8,435 bases of DNA from Limnochordia bacterium (lineage in GTDB: Bacteria > Bacillota > Limnochordia > Darwinibacteriales > SLO01), in NCBI GenBank assembly GCA_007132635.1, contig SLOG01000388.1, forward strand, positions 1 to 8,435, given 5' to 3'. Each line of letters begins with the position of its first letter. The stretch's first letter is position 1. Made by a program: the position numbers and the translations under genes. Positions 1-6,821 of the stretch are shown here, in pieces. The notes beneath the pieces are model-generated. The model did not search any database and was not told the origin of the DNA. It worked only from the letters and a program-made list of their open reading frames with translations.

Positions 1-66
1 GGTGAAAGAGTTGATGACCTGCTCCCGTTCAACCGGGTTGAATTCGTCTCTTCATTGTTCAAATGA
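1..66 (+). CDS. ftsY: FtsY, signal recognition particle receptor (C-terminal end only)
   Basis: Reading from base 1, 21 sense codons end in TGA at 64-66 and give the tail GERVDDL-LPFNRVEF-VSSLFK. This matches the end of the FtsY GTPase (NG) domain, where a GE-x-x-DDL-x-PF-x-x-x-x-F-x-x-x-LF pattern closes the protein. FtsY is the membrane-associated receptor that docks the SRP-ribosome complex through its GTPase and delivers nascent membrane proteins to the Sec translocon. The rest of the gene lies left of the window, so its GTPase motifs cannot be checked. The stop codon shares bases with the rimO start (ATGA at 63-66), which suggests one transcript and translational coupling. The call rests on a short but characteristic tail and on my recollection that ftsY-rimO is a common pair in Bacteroidota. 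Confidence 0.85.
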   Translation, partial: GERVDDLLPFNRVEFVSSLFK

Positions 67-1379
67 AGCCCATGCGTGTAAACATGATAACCATGGGTTG
101 TTCCAAAAACCTTGTTGATTCAGAGTCGATGATGGCAAAATTTGCCGCTGCCGGCTGGGAGGTTGTTTTTGATGCCCCCGGAACCGGATATGATGCTGTC
201 ATAATAAACACCTGCGGTTTTATTCATGATGCCAGTCAGGAATCGATCAACATCATACTTGAATATGCAGAAGCCAGGAAAAGGGGGGAGACAGGAAAAC
301 TTTGTATTACCGGCTGTTTATCAGAGAGATACAAAGAAGAACTTATCCGGGAGATCCCGGAAGCTGATATTATCCTTGGTTGTGATGCATTTGATGGATT
401 GCGCCGCGAACTGAACCTGTCGGCCACATTTTGCGCTCCCGAAAAACGCCTGCTGTCGACTCCTTCACATTATGCCTATCTCAAAATCTCTGAAGGTTGT
501 GACAGGAAATGTTCTTTCTGTATAATACCTGCAATCAGGGGTAAGCATATTTCAAGGCCTGTTGAGAGTCTGGTAAGCGAAGCCCGGATGCTGGCTGGAA
601 AAGGAGTAAGGGAGCTGATACTTGTAGCCCAGGACCTGTCATCTTACGGCACCGACCTTTACGGCCGAATTATTCTGGGAGAACTGCTTGAGCAGCTAAG
701 CGAAATAACCAATATTGAATGGATAAGGGTTCATTATGCTTTTCCGGCCGGTTTCCCGGAAGATATCCTTAAGGTAATGGCCGGCAATCAGAAGGTGTGC
801 CGGTACCTCGACATCCCTTTACAACACATATCAGACAACGTCCTGAAAAGAATGAGAAGGGGAATTAACAGAAAAAAAACCCTTGAACTGATTGACAGGA
901 TACGGAACAGGGTCCCGGGTATCGTACTTCGAACAACACTTCTTACCGGTTACCCGGGAGAGACACAACGCGATTTTGATGAGCTGAAGGATTTTGTAAG
1001 TAATGCAAGGTTTGAAAGACTTGGTGTGTTTCCCTATTCACATGAGGAGGGAACCTGGGCCTTTGATAATTTAAATGATGACATTCCCGATAAGGAAAAG
1101 GAGAGAAGAGCAGCTGAAATCATGGAGGTTCAACAGGAGATATCAGCCGGTTTCAACAGGCAGATGATAGGAAAAGAGATCAGGGTAATAATTGACAGCG
1201 AAGAGGATGATCACTTTACCGGCAGGACCGAATATGATTCTCCCGAGGTTGACAATGAGGTGTTTATTGATAAAACCGGCAATTTATCCGCAGGTGCTTT
1301 TACTAACGTACTCGTAACCGGTGCCGGCGAGTTTGACCTGTATGCCCGTGCTACCGGCCGAAAAAAAACGCCCCCGTAA
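63..1379 (+). CDS. rimO: Ribosomal protein S12 methylthiotransferase RimO
   Basis: This 438-residue radical-SAM methylthiotransferase adds a methylthio group to a conserved aspartate of ribosomal protein S12 (Asp88 by E. coli numbering) in the cytoplasm. Three parts are visible. The N-terminal UPF0004/MTTase domain (about 1-125) has cluster-ligand cysteines Cys13 (in GCSKNLVDSE, a RimO-type rather than MiaB-type start), Cys51 (NTCGF) and Cys85 (TGCLSERY). The radical-SAM barrel (about 135-365) has the CxxxCxxC motif Cys146/Cys150/Cys153 that binds the second 4Fe-4S cluster and S-adenosylmethionine. The TRAM domain (about 368-430) is expected to hold S12. Length is normal for the family. The start at 63 overlaps the ftsY stop; Met4 (base 72) is an alternative, and neither has a Shine-Dalgarno sequence. 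The last codons (RKKTPP) and stop lie inside a terminator hairpin that appears to serve the convergent clpC. All catalytic cysteines are present, so the enzyme looks intact. Confidence 0.97.
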   Translation: MKPMRVNMITMGCSKNLVDSESMMAKFAAAGWEVVFDAPGTGYDAVIINTCGFIHDASQESINIILEYAEARKRGETGKLCITGCLSERYKEELIREIPEADIILGCDAFDGLRRELNLSATFCAPEKRLLSTPSHYAYLKISEGCDRKCSFCIIPAIRGKHISRPVESLVSEARMLAGKGVRELILVAQDLSSYGTDLYGRIILGELLEQLSEITNIEWIRVHYAFPAGFPEDILKVMAGNQKVCRYLDIPLQHISDNVLKRMRRGINRKKTLELIDRIRNRVPGIVLRTTLLTGYPGETQRDFDELKDFVSNARFERLGVFPYSHEEGTWAFDNLNDDIPDKEKERRAAEIMEVQQEISAGFNRQMIGKEIRVIIDSEEDDHFTGRTEYDSPEVDNEVFIDKTGNLSAGAFTNVLVTGAGEFDLYARATGRKKTPP

Positions 1380-1390
1380 GGAAGCGTTTT
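1361..1390 (-). terminator. Intrinsic terminator of clpC, overlapping the rimO 3' end
   Basis: AAAACGC (1365-1371) pairs perfectly with GCGTTTT (1384-1390). Inside, a CC/GG pair closes a GTAA tetraloop (1376-1379) after a small internal mismatch. Read on the minus strand, the stem is followed by four more T (complement of 1361-1364), giving a run of eight T, about 18 bases after the clpC stop. On the plus strand the stem ends in TTTTATAGC, so termination of rimO there would be weaker. The hairpin contains the rimO stop (TAA, 1377-1379) and its last Lys-Thr-Pro-Pro codons, so the two convergent genes share this DNA. Confidence 0.7.
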
Positions 1391-1407
1391 ATAGCGGAGG
1401 AATATTT

Positions 1408-3942
1408 CTATTTTTTCTCTTTTTCACCGGCCTCCTGCCGGGTTTTGCTATCGACAGATATTTTTATGCTTTCTGTCTTTTTAGTATATCCGACTATAAG
1501 AGCATCACCCTCCTTTAGTTCTGATTTGATTATCACCTCAGCGAGAGGATCTTCAAGGTACTTTTGAATTGATCGCTTGAGCGGCCTTGCACCAAACTGT
1601 ATATCATAACCTTTTTCAGCAACAAAATCCTTTGCAGCAGGTGATATCTTGACCTGATAACCAAGATTGTCCATACGCTCATAGAGCCCCTTCAGTTCAA
1701 TATCAATTATCTTATGTATATCTTCCTTTTTCAAATGGTTGAATGTAATAACATCATCAACCCTGTTAAGGAATTCAGGAGCAAATGCTTTTTTAAGAGC
1801 CTTGTGTATGATGCTTTTCATGTGCTCATTCGAGGATGCCTCGCGTGCTCCTGTCGAAAAACCAATTCCCTGGCCGAAATCCTTTATCTGCCTGGTCCCG
1901 ATATTGGATGTCATTATGATGATCGTATTCTTGAAATCAACTTTCCTGCCAAGACTGTCAGTCAACTGTCCGTCATCCAGCACCTGCAGCAGTATATTGA
2001 AAACATCCGGATGGGCTTTTTCAATCTCATCAAAAAGAACAACAGAGTAGGGGTGCCTGCGCACTTTCTCTGTAAGTTGTCCGCCCTCCTCATAACCAAT
2101 ATATCCCGGTGGAGCTCCTACCAGTCTCGACACTGAAAATTTCTCCATGTACTCGCTCATATCAATCCGCACCAGGTTGTTGGCGCTCTCAAAAAGATAT
2201 TCTGCCAGTACTTTAGCAAGCTGAGTTTTTCCTACACCTGTGGGGCCCAGGAAAAAGAAAGAACCGATAGGTTTGTTCGGATCTTTCAGACCGGCCCTGT
2301 TTCTCTGGATTGACTTTACAATGTTGTTAATCGCTTCGTCCTGTCCTACAACCCTTTCCTTTAGCTCACTGCCCATTTTGAGCAGCCTTACCCCTTCAGC
2401 CTGGGCAACTCTCTGAACAGGAACACCAGTCATCATGGCAACAACCTCTGCTACCTTGTCATCATCAACAACCTGGCGATTCTTTGACAGCTCCTTTTCC
2501 CATCTCTGCTTTTCATTTTCGAGAAGATCCAGTAGCTCCTTTTCTTTGTCACGTTGCCTTGCAGCCAGCTCAAAGTTCTGGTTCTTGACAGCCTTAACCT
2601 TATCCTGTCGGGTATTGTCAATAAGATGCTCAAGTTCAAGGATCCGCTCGGGAACCACTATATTGGATATATGCACCCTTGATCCGGCCTCATCAAGAGC
2701 ATCAATCGCCTTATCAGGAAGATGCCTGTCAGATATATATCTGCCGGTAAGGCTGACACATGCGTGAATGGCTTCAGGGGTGTAATATACATTATGATGA
2801 TCTTCGTACCTCTCCTTGATATTGTTGAGTATCTCAAGGGTTTCGTCAGGTGTTGTTGGCTCAACCATTATCTTCTGAAAGCGGCGCTCCAGTGCGCCGT
2901 CTTTTTCAATATGCTGCCTGTACTCATCGAGAGTTGTTGCTCCGATGCACTGAATTTCACCCCGGGCCAGGGCAGGCTTCAGCATATTGGCAGCATCTAG
3001 AGATCCTGTTGCACCACCAGCTCCGACAATGGTATGTATCTCATCAATAAACAAAATGATCTGGTTGGTCTTGGCAAGTTCATTCAGGATTGCCTTTATC
3101 CTCTCCTCAAACTGTCCCCGGTACTTGGTGCCGGCAACAATAGAAGCCAGATCCAGTGTAACAACACGTTTGCCGAACAGGACCCTGGAGACTTTCTTCT
3201 GAACGATCCTGAGCGCCAAACCCTCAACTATAGCAGATTTGCCGACACCGGGATCACCTATAAGTATTGGATTGTTCTTCTTCCGGCGGCTCAGTATCTG
3301 GGCAAGCCTTTCAATTTCATTCTGTCTTCCCACAATGGGATCCAGCCTGTCCTCCTCAGCTGCCTTGGTCAGATCGATCCCGAAGTTATCAAGTACGGGG
3401 GTCTCCGAGCTTGATTTACCTCCGGGCGACTGCGGTTGCTTTCCGCTCCCAAATGGACCCTTTGCATCATCATCGTCTTCGTTGGGATACTCTGCCCTGG
3501 CTTCACGCAGTTTCTGGTCGAACTCATCCTTAAATACGAAATAATCAATATTCTCAGATTCAAGCAGCTGGGTAATAAGGTTTGTTTCATCCTTGAGGAT
3601 TGCAAGGATAAGGTGTCCCGTATCAATAGTATCACTCTTGAGCGACCTTGCTTCCAGGTACACAAGCTTGAGAACTCTCTCTGCAGTCTTGAGCAGGGGT
3701 ACATTCTCCATTTCGGCGGGGGTCAGCTCGGTGCCGGACCTTAAATGATCCTCAACTGTTTTCCTCAAGGCAACAAGATCAAGCCCCATGGATACAAGTA
3801 TGTCTATGGCTACCCCTTCACCGTCACGCAGAATCCCAAGAAAAATATGTTCAGAGCTTATATTTCTGTTTCCTAGACGAATAGCCTCCTCCCTGCTGTA
3901 AGACAACACATCTTTTACCCTCTGTGAAAATTTTGCATCCAT
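1408..3942 (-). CDS. clpC: ATP-dependent Clp protease ATP-binding subunit ClpC
   Basis: This 844-residue Hsp100/AAA+ unfoldase forms a hexamer that unfolds substrates and threads them into ClpP. Domains in order: an N-domain with two Clp repeats (about 1-145); an acidic and Gly/Ser-rich linker (about 150-182); AAA+ D1 with Walker A GDPGVGKS (229-236), Walker B ILFIDE (296-301) and Arg353/Arg354 as likely arginine fingers; a short middle domain with a UVR-like segment (about 433-480), which separates ClpC from ClpA (none) and ClpB (long coiled coil); and AAA+ D2 with Walker A GPTGVGKT (566-573), Walker B VVLFDE (634-639), a sensor-1 region TSN (678-680) and a sensor-2 motif GARPLKR (784-790). 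An Ile-Gly-Phe tripeptide (693-695), where ClpP partners carry their (I/L/V)-G-(F/L) loop, implies ClpP docking. The start is bounded by an in-frame TAA two codons upstream. clpP is not in the window. The gene is divergent from gyrA and convergent with rimO. The C-terminal tail is highly charged (GEKEKK). Confidence 0.96.
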   Translation of the reverse strand: MDAKFSQRVKDVLSYSREEAIRLGNRNISSEHIFLGILRDGEGVAIDILVSMGLDLVALRKTVEDHLRSGTELTPAEMENVPLLKTAERVLKLVYLEARSLKSDTIDTGHLILAILKDETNLITQLLESENIDYFVFKDEFDQKLREARAEYPNEDDDDAKGPFGSGKQPQSPGGKSSSETPVLDNFGIDLTKAAEEDRLDPIVGRQNEIERLAQILSRRKKNNPILIGDPGVGKSAIVEGLALRIVQKKVSRVLFGKRVVTLDLASIVAGTKYRGQFEERIKAILNELAKTNQIILFIDEIHTIVGAGGATGSLDAANMLKPALARGEIQCIGATTLDEYRQHIEKDGALERRFQKIMVEPTTPDETLEILNNIKERYEDHHNVYYTPEAIHACVSLTGRYISDRHLPDKAIDALDEAGSRVHISNIVVPERILELEHLIDNTRQDKVKAVKNQNFELAARQRDKEKELLDLLENEKQRWEKELSKNRQVVDDDKVAEVVAMMTGVPVQRVAQAEGVRLLKMGSELKERVVGQDEAINNIVKSIQRNRAGLKDPNKPIGSFFFLGPTGVGKTQLAKVLAEYLFESANNLVRIDMSEYMEKFSVSRLVGAPPGYIGYEEGGQLTEKVRRHPYSVVLFDEIEKAHPDVFNILLQVLDDGQLTDSLGRKVDFKNTIIIMTSNIGTRQIKDFGQGIGFSTGAREASSNEHMKSIIHKALKKAFAPEFLNRVDDVITFNHLKKEDIHKIIDIELKGLYERMDNLGYQVKISPAAKDFVAEKGYDIQFGARPLKRSIQKYLEDPLAEVIIKSELKEGDALIVGYTKKTESIKISVDSKTRQEAGEKEKK

Positions 3943-3980
3943 AAGTTATAATATACTTGAAAATTTAATAAATAACATTA

Positions 3981-3988
3981 CAAAGTTA
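3981..3988 (-). promoter_or_regulatory. clpC: Bacteroidota-type -7 promoter element for clpC
   Basis: The minus strand reads TAACTTTG, an exact match to the Bacteroidota -7 consensus TAnnTTTG. It lies 38 bases upstream of the clpC ATG and predicts a transcript start near 3974 with a leader of about 30 bases. No clean -33 TTTG lies 19-21 bases further upstream on the minus strand, so an activator or another sigma factor may contribute. A TATAAT also occurs on the minus strand at 3996-4001 but is unremarkable in such AT-rich DNA. Confidence 0.5.
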
Positions 3989-4023
3989 ATAATAAATTAT
4001 AAAGAACAGGATGTTGATAATTA

Positions 4024-4035
4024 TGAGATTTCTCA
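4024..4035. promoter_or_regulatory. Palindrome TGAGA-TT-TCTCA, candidate operator
   Basis: The arms TGAGA (4024-4028) and TCTCA (4031-4035) are perfect inverted repeats around a two-base centre. The palindrome lies between the divergent clpC and gyrA genes, about 45 bases upstream of the clpC -7 element. Position and symmetry would suit a dimeric regulator, but five-base arms can arise by chance and no known operator is matched. Confidence 0.25.
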
Positions 4036-4057
4036 GAACAATTTTACACAATTTATG

Positions 4058-4068
4058 GCTAAATTAGC
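4058..4068. promoter_or_regulatory. Palindrome GCTAA-A-TTAGC, candidate operator
   Basis: The arms GCTAA (4058-4062) and TTAGC (4064-4068) are perfect inverted repeats with a one-base centre, 34 bases from the centre of the neighbouring TGAGA-TT-TCTCA palindrome. The sequence faintly recalls half of a CIRCE element but lacks its spacing and arms. It could be a regulator site shared by clpC and gyrA, or chance. Confidence 0.2.
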
Positions 4069-4119
4069 GCCCGGATTTACTCAAAATATCAACAAAAGCC
4101 GGATAGCTCACATATTAAT

Positions 4120-4146
4120 TAAACAGCCCTGGAAGGCTATTGTTTA
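4120..4146 (+). promoter_or_regulatory. Possible hairpin in the gyrA leader
   Basis: TAAACA (4120-4125) pairs with TGTTTA (4141-4146), and the adjoining GCC (4126-4128) pairs with GGC (4135-4137). This leaves a six-base loop and a three-base bulge (TAT, 4138-4140). The structure ends 41 bases before the gyrA ATG and would be in the mRNA only if transcription starts upstream of 4120. It has no T-run, so it is not a terminator. Its role is unknown. Confidence 0.25.
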
Positions 4147-4187
4147 TTGTTACCTGATCAATCAGCATAAATATCATATAAATTACA

Positions 4188-6713
4188 ATGTCAGAAGGAG
4201 ATAGGCTACTTAAAGTCAATATTGAAGAGGAAATGAAATCTGCCTACATTGATTATTCAATGTCGGTAATAATTTCAAGGGCTCTGCCCGATGTGCGTGA
4301 CGGACTTAAACCTGTACACCGCAGGGTGCTCTATGGTATGTCGGAACTTGGCATAATGTCAAACAGGGGCCATAAGAAGTCTGCCAGGATAGTGGGAGAA
4401 GTTCTCGGTAAGTACCACCCACACGGTGACTCCTCAGTTTACGAGGCAATGGTGAGAATGGCACAACCCTGGTCACTGCGCTATCCACTTGTTGACGGCC
4501 AGGGTAATTTCGGGTCGGTTGACGGTGACAGCCCTGCAGCAATGAGGTATACAGAGGCAAGGCTCCAGAAAATTGCCGAAGAAACGCTGGCTGACCTGGA
4601 CAAAAATACTGTGGATTTCAGGCTCAATTTTGATGACACCCTGGAAGAGCCCACGGTTCTGCCAACAAGAATACCTACCCTTCTGATAAACGGTGCGTCA
4701 GGCATTGCGGTGGGAATGGCAACCAGCATGCCTCCGCATAATCTCTCTGAAGCAGCCGACGCAATTATTGCACATATTGAAAACCCTGAGATTGAGATTT
4801 CTGAACTGATGCAGCATATCAAGGGCCCTGACTTTCCGACAGGTGCAATAATATACGGCGTACAGGGAATTAAGGATGCTTATGAAACCGGTAAAGGCAG
4901 AATAGTTGTAAGGGCAAAGACAGAAATCGAAACCACCGAAACCGGCCGGGGCAAGATTATTGTTACGGAAATACCTTACATGGTAAATAAAGCCGAGCTG
5001 ATAAGAAAAACCGCTGAACTGATCAACGACAAGAAGCTGGAAGGCATATCCTACATCAACGATGAGTCAGACAGGAGCGGAATGCGTATTGTTATAATAC
5101 TTAAGAAAGAGGCAGTTGCCAACGTTGTATTAAACAACTTATATAAGTACACTCAGTTGCAGACCAGCTTCAACGTTAACAATATTGCCCTTGTAAACGG
5201 CCGCCCCAGGATGCTCAACCTGAAGCAGGTAATATCGTATTTTATAAAGCACAGGCACGAGGTCGTTGTTCGCCGCACCCAATATGATCTGGAACAAAGT
5301 GAGAAAAAGGCTCATATTCTTGAAGGGCTGCTTATCGCCCTGGATAATCTTGATGAGGTTATTAACCTGATACGTGCATCAAAAACACCGGATGAGGCCA
5401 GGGCAGGCCTTATAAGCAGGTTCAGCCTTACCGAGGTACAGGCAAAAGCAATCCTGGATATGAGGCTGCAAAGGCTTACAGGATTGGAAAGAGATAAGGT
5501 TCGTGAAGAATACCGTGAGCTGATGGAGCTGATAGATTACCTGAGAAAAGTACTTGCCAGTGAAGAATTGAGAATGCAGATTATTAAAGACGAAATGCTT
5601 GAAATAAAAGAGCGTTTTGGCGATGATAGAAGAACGGTGATAGTCCCGGATGAAGGTGAATTCAATCCGGAGGACTTCTACGCTGATGATGAGGTAGTTA
5701 TCACCATATCACACCTTGGATATATCAAAAGAACTGCACTGACGGATTACAGGACCCAGAAAAGGGGAGGAATGGGAGCCAGAGGAAGCAGTACCCGTGA
5801 GGAGGATTTTCTTGAGCACCTTTTTGTTGCAACTATGCACAACACAATGCTGTTCTTTACTGAGAAAGGCAAGTGTTACTGGCTTAAGGTATGGGAAATT
5901 CCTGAAGGAACAAAAACTTCAAAGGGTCGTGCAATTCAGAATATCATCAACATAGAGCCTGATGATAAAATAAGAGCTTTCATTAATGTGAAAAATCTAA
6001 CTGATCCTGAGTTTATTAAAAACAATTATATTTTGCTTTGTACAGCTCGCGGGGTAATCAAGAAAACCTCGGTCGAGGCATATTCCAGGCCAAGAGCCAA
6101 TGGTATAAATGCAATAAATATAAGGGAGGGAGACTACCTGATCGAAGCAAGGCTGACAGGTGGTACATCAGATGTTGTACTGGCAGTCCGTTCTGGCAGG
6201 GCCATCAGATTTCCTGAATCCTATGTCCGGCCCATGGGGCGGACAGCAAGCGGAGTAAGGGGTATAACTCTTGCTGGTGAAGAGGATCGTGTAGTCGGGA
6301 TGATATGTGTTGAAGACGGGAACCAGGATGTATTGGTCGTGTCTGAAAACGGATATGGTAAACGCTCATTGATAGCTGATTACAGGATAACCAACCGGGG
6401 TGGCAAGGGTGTCAAGACTATGAATATAACGCCCAAGACCGGTCAGCTTGTAAATGTTAAAGGGGTTACCGATGCATATGACCTGATGGTGATTACCCAA
6501 TCCGGGACAACTATAAGACTGGAGGTAAGTAAGATAAGGATAACAGGACGCACAACACAGGGTGTAAGGCTTATAAACCTGAGGGAAGGTGAAACCATGG
6601 CATCAGTGGCCATTGTAGAAAAAAACGGTTCGGAAAATGATGAAAAAGAGGTCACTCCGGATATACAATCAGATGCTGATATCTCTGATAATGGGAGTGA
6701 TGCAAATGAATGA
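4188..6713 (+). CDS. gyrA: DNA gyrase subunit A
   Basis: GyrA cuts and rejoins DNA in the A2B2 gyrase that introduces negative supercoils using ATP hydrolysed by GyrB. The 841-residue length is normal. The N-terminal breakage-reunion domain (about 10-480) has the quinolone-resistance region KYHPHGDSSVYE (75-86), with Ser82 and Glu86 matching E. coli Ser83 and Asp87, and the catalytic Tyr121 in AAMRYTEARL. The C-terminal beta-pinwheel (about 500-808) has the GyrA box QKRGGMG (524-530) in blade 1, which separates GyrA from ParC, and a second box-like TNRGGKG (735-741). An acidic tail (about 812-841, rich in Asp/Glu/Ser) follows. In acidic-tailed gyrases such a tail tunes DNA wrapping. The start is the first ATG after an in-frame TAA at 4179-4181. 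It has no upstream Shine-Dalgarno sequence, although AGAAGGAG occurs just inside the gene (4193-4200). gyrB is not in the window. The QRDR residues look wild-type. Confidence 0.97.
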   Translation: MSEGDRLLKVNIEEEMKSAYIDYSMSVIISRALPDVRDGLKPVHRRVLYGMSELGIMSNRGHKKSARIVGEVLGKYHPHGDSSVYEAMVRMAQPWSLRYPLVDGQGNFGSVDGDSPAAMRYTEARLQKIAEETLADLDKNTVDFRLNFDDTLEEPTVLPTRIPTLLINGASGIAVGMATSMPPHNLSEAADAIIAHIENPEIEISELMQHIKGPDFPTGAIIYGVQGIKDAYETGKGRIVVRAKTEIETTETGRGKIIVTEIPYMVNKAELIRKTAELINDKKLEGISYINDESDRSGMRIVIILKKEAVANVVLNNLYKYTQLQTSFNVNNIALVNGRPRMLNLKQVISYFIKHRHEVVVRRTQYDLEQSEKKAHILEGLLIALDNLDEVINLIRASKTPDEARAGLISRFSLTEVQAKAILDMRLQRLTGLERDKVREEYRELMELIDYLRKVLASEELRMQIIKDEMLEIKERFGDDRRTVIVPDEGEFNPEDFYADDEVVITISHLGYIKRTALTDYRTQKRGGMGARGSSTREEDFLEHLFVATMHNTMLFFTEKGKCYWLKVWEIPEGTKTSKGRAIQNIINIEPDDKIRAFINVKNLTDPEFIKNNYILLCTARGVIKKTSVEAYSRPRANGINAINIREGDYLIEARLTGGTSDVVLAVRSGRAIRFPESYVRPMGRTASGVRGITLAGEEDRVVGMICVEDGNQDVLVVSENGYGKRSLIADYRITNRGGKGVKTMNITPKTGQLVNVKGVTDAYDLMVITQSGTTIRLEVSKIRITGRTTQGVRLINLREGETMASVAIVEKNGSENDEKEVTPDIQSDADISDNGSDANE

Positions 6714-6729
6714 TGTTTTTGGCAGGAAA

Positions 6730-6761
6730 TTTGAGTATATTTAAAATATGCTGTACATTTG
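6730..6761 (+). promoter_or_regulatory. Bacteroidota primary-sigma promoter for the TPR gene
   Basis: TTTG at 6730-6733 and TACATTTG at 6754-6761 are separated by 20 bases. This matches the Bacteroidota pattern of a -33 TTTG and a -7 TAnnTTTG with about 19-21 bases between. The predicted transcript start is near 6766-6769, giving a leader of about 55 bases. It lies in the gap after gyrA, so the TPR gene can be transcribed independently of gyrA, and no terminator is visible between them. Confidence 0.7.
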
Positions 6762-6782
6762 AAGCGTAAATAATTAGAAGAG

Positions 6783-6798
6783 AGTACCGCAAGGTATT
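6783..6798 (+). promoter_or_regulatory. Small GCAA-tetraloop hairpin in the TPR gene leader
   Basis: AGTACC (6783-6788) pairs with GGTATT (6793-6798), including one G-U pair, around the stable GNRA tetraloop GCAA (6789-6792). It would lie in the 5' leader, ending 23 bases before the ATG. The bases after it are A-rich (AAAAAATCAAAAAAATC), not T-rich, so it is not a terminator. It could affect mRNA stability or translation, which is inference. Confidence 0.35.
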
Positions 6799-6821
6799 AA
6801 AAAATCAAAAAAATCTTTATC

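Larger units (their letters stand above)
3943..4187. other. Divergent clpC-gyrA intergenic region
   Basis: These 245 very AT-rich bases separate the divergent clpC and gyrA start codons and contain no credible gene. They hold a clpC -7 element (3981-3988), two short palindromes (4024-4035 and 4058-4068) and a possible gyrA leader hairpin (4120-4146), each listed separately. I found no exact TAnnTTTG element for gyrA on the plus strand. One-mismatch candidates are TATACTTG (3952-3959) and TAATTATG (4018-4025), neither convincing. No CIRCE heat-shock operator (TTAGCACTC-N9-GAGTGCTAA) is present. Confidence 0.8.

Noticed and set aside
63..1379. MiaB (tRNA methylthiotransferase) instead of RimO
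   Set aside because: The GCSKNLVDSE start and the ftsY linkage are RimO-like; MiaB has a GCQMN-type motif.
1714..2136. 140-codon open frame on the plus strand antisense to clpC
   Set aside because: It lies wholly inside the strongly supported clpC coding sequence, has no recognisable domain or promoter, and its composition follows from clpC codon structure.
3943..4187. CIRCE (HrcA) or CtsR operator controlling clpC
   Set aside because: No TTAGCACTC-N9-GAGTGCTAA or tandem heptamer repeat typical of CtsR is present.
4193..4200. Shine-Dalgarno-like AGAAGGAG near the gyrA start
   Set aside because: It lies downstream of the ATG within codons 2-5. The conserved GyrA N-terminus and the in-frame TAA at 4179-4181 support the ATG at 4188, so it does not set the start.
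4188..6713. ParC (topoisomerase IV) instead of GyrA
   Set aside because: A GyrA box and full-length six-blade C-terminal domain are present, and the length and clpC linkage fit GyrA.
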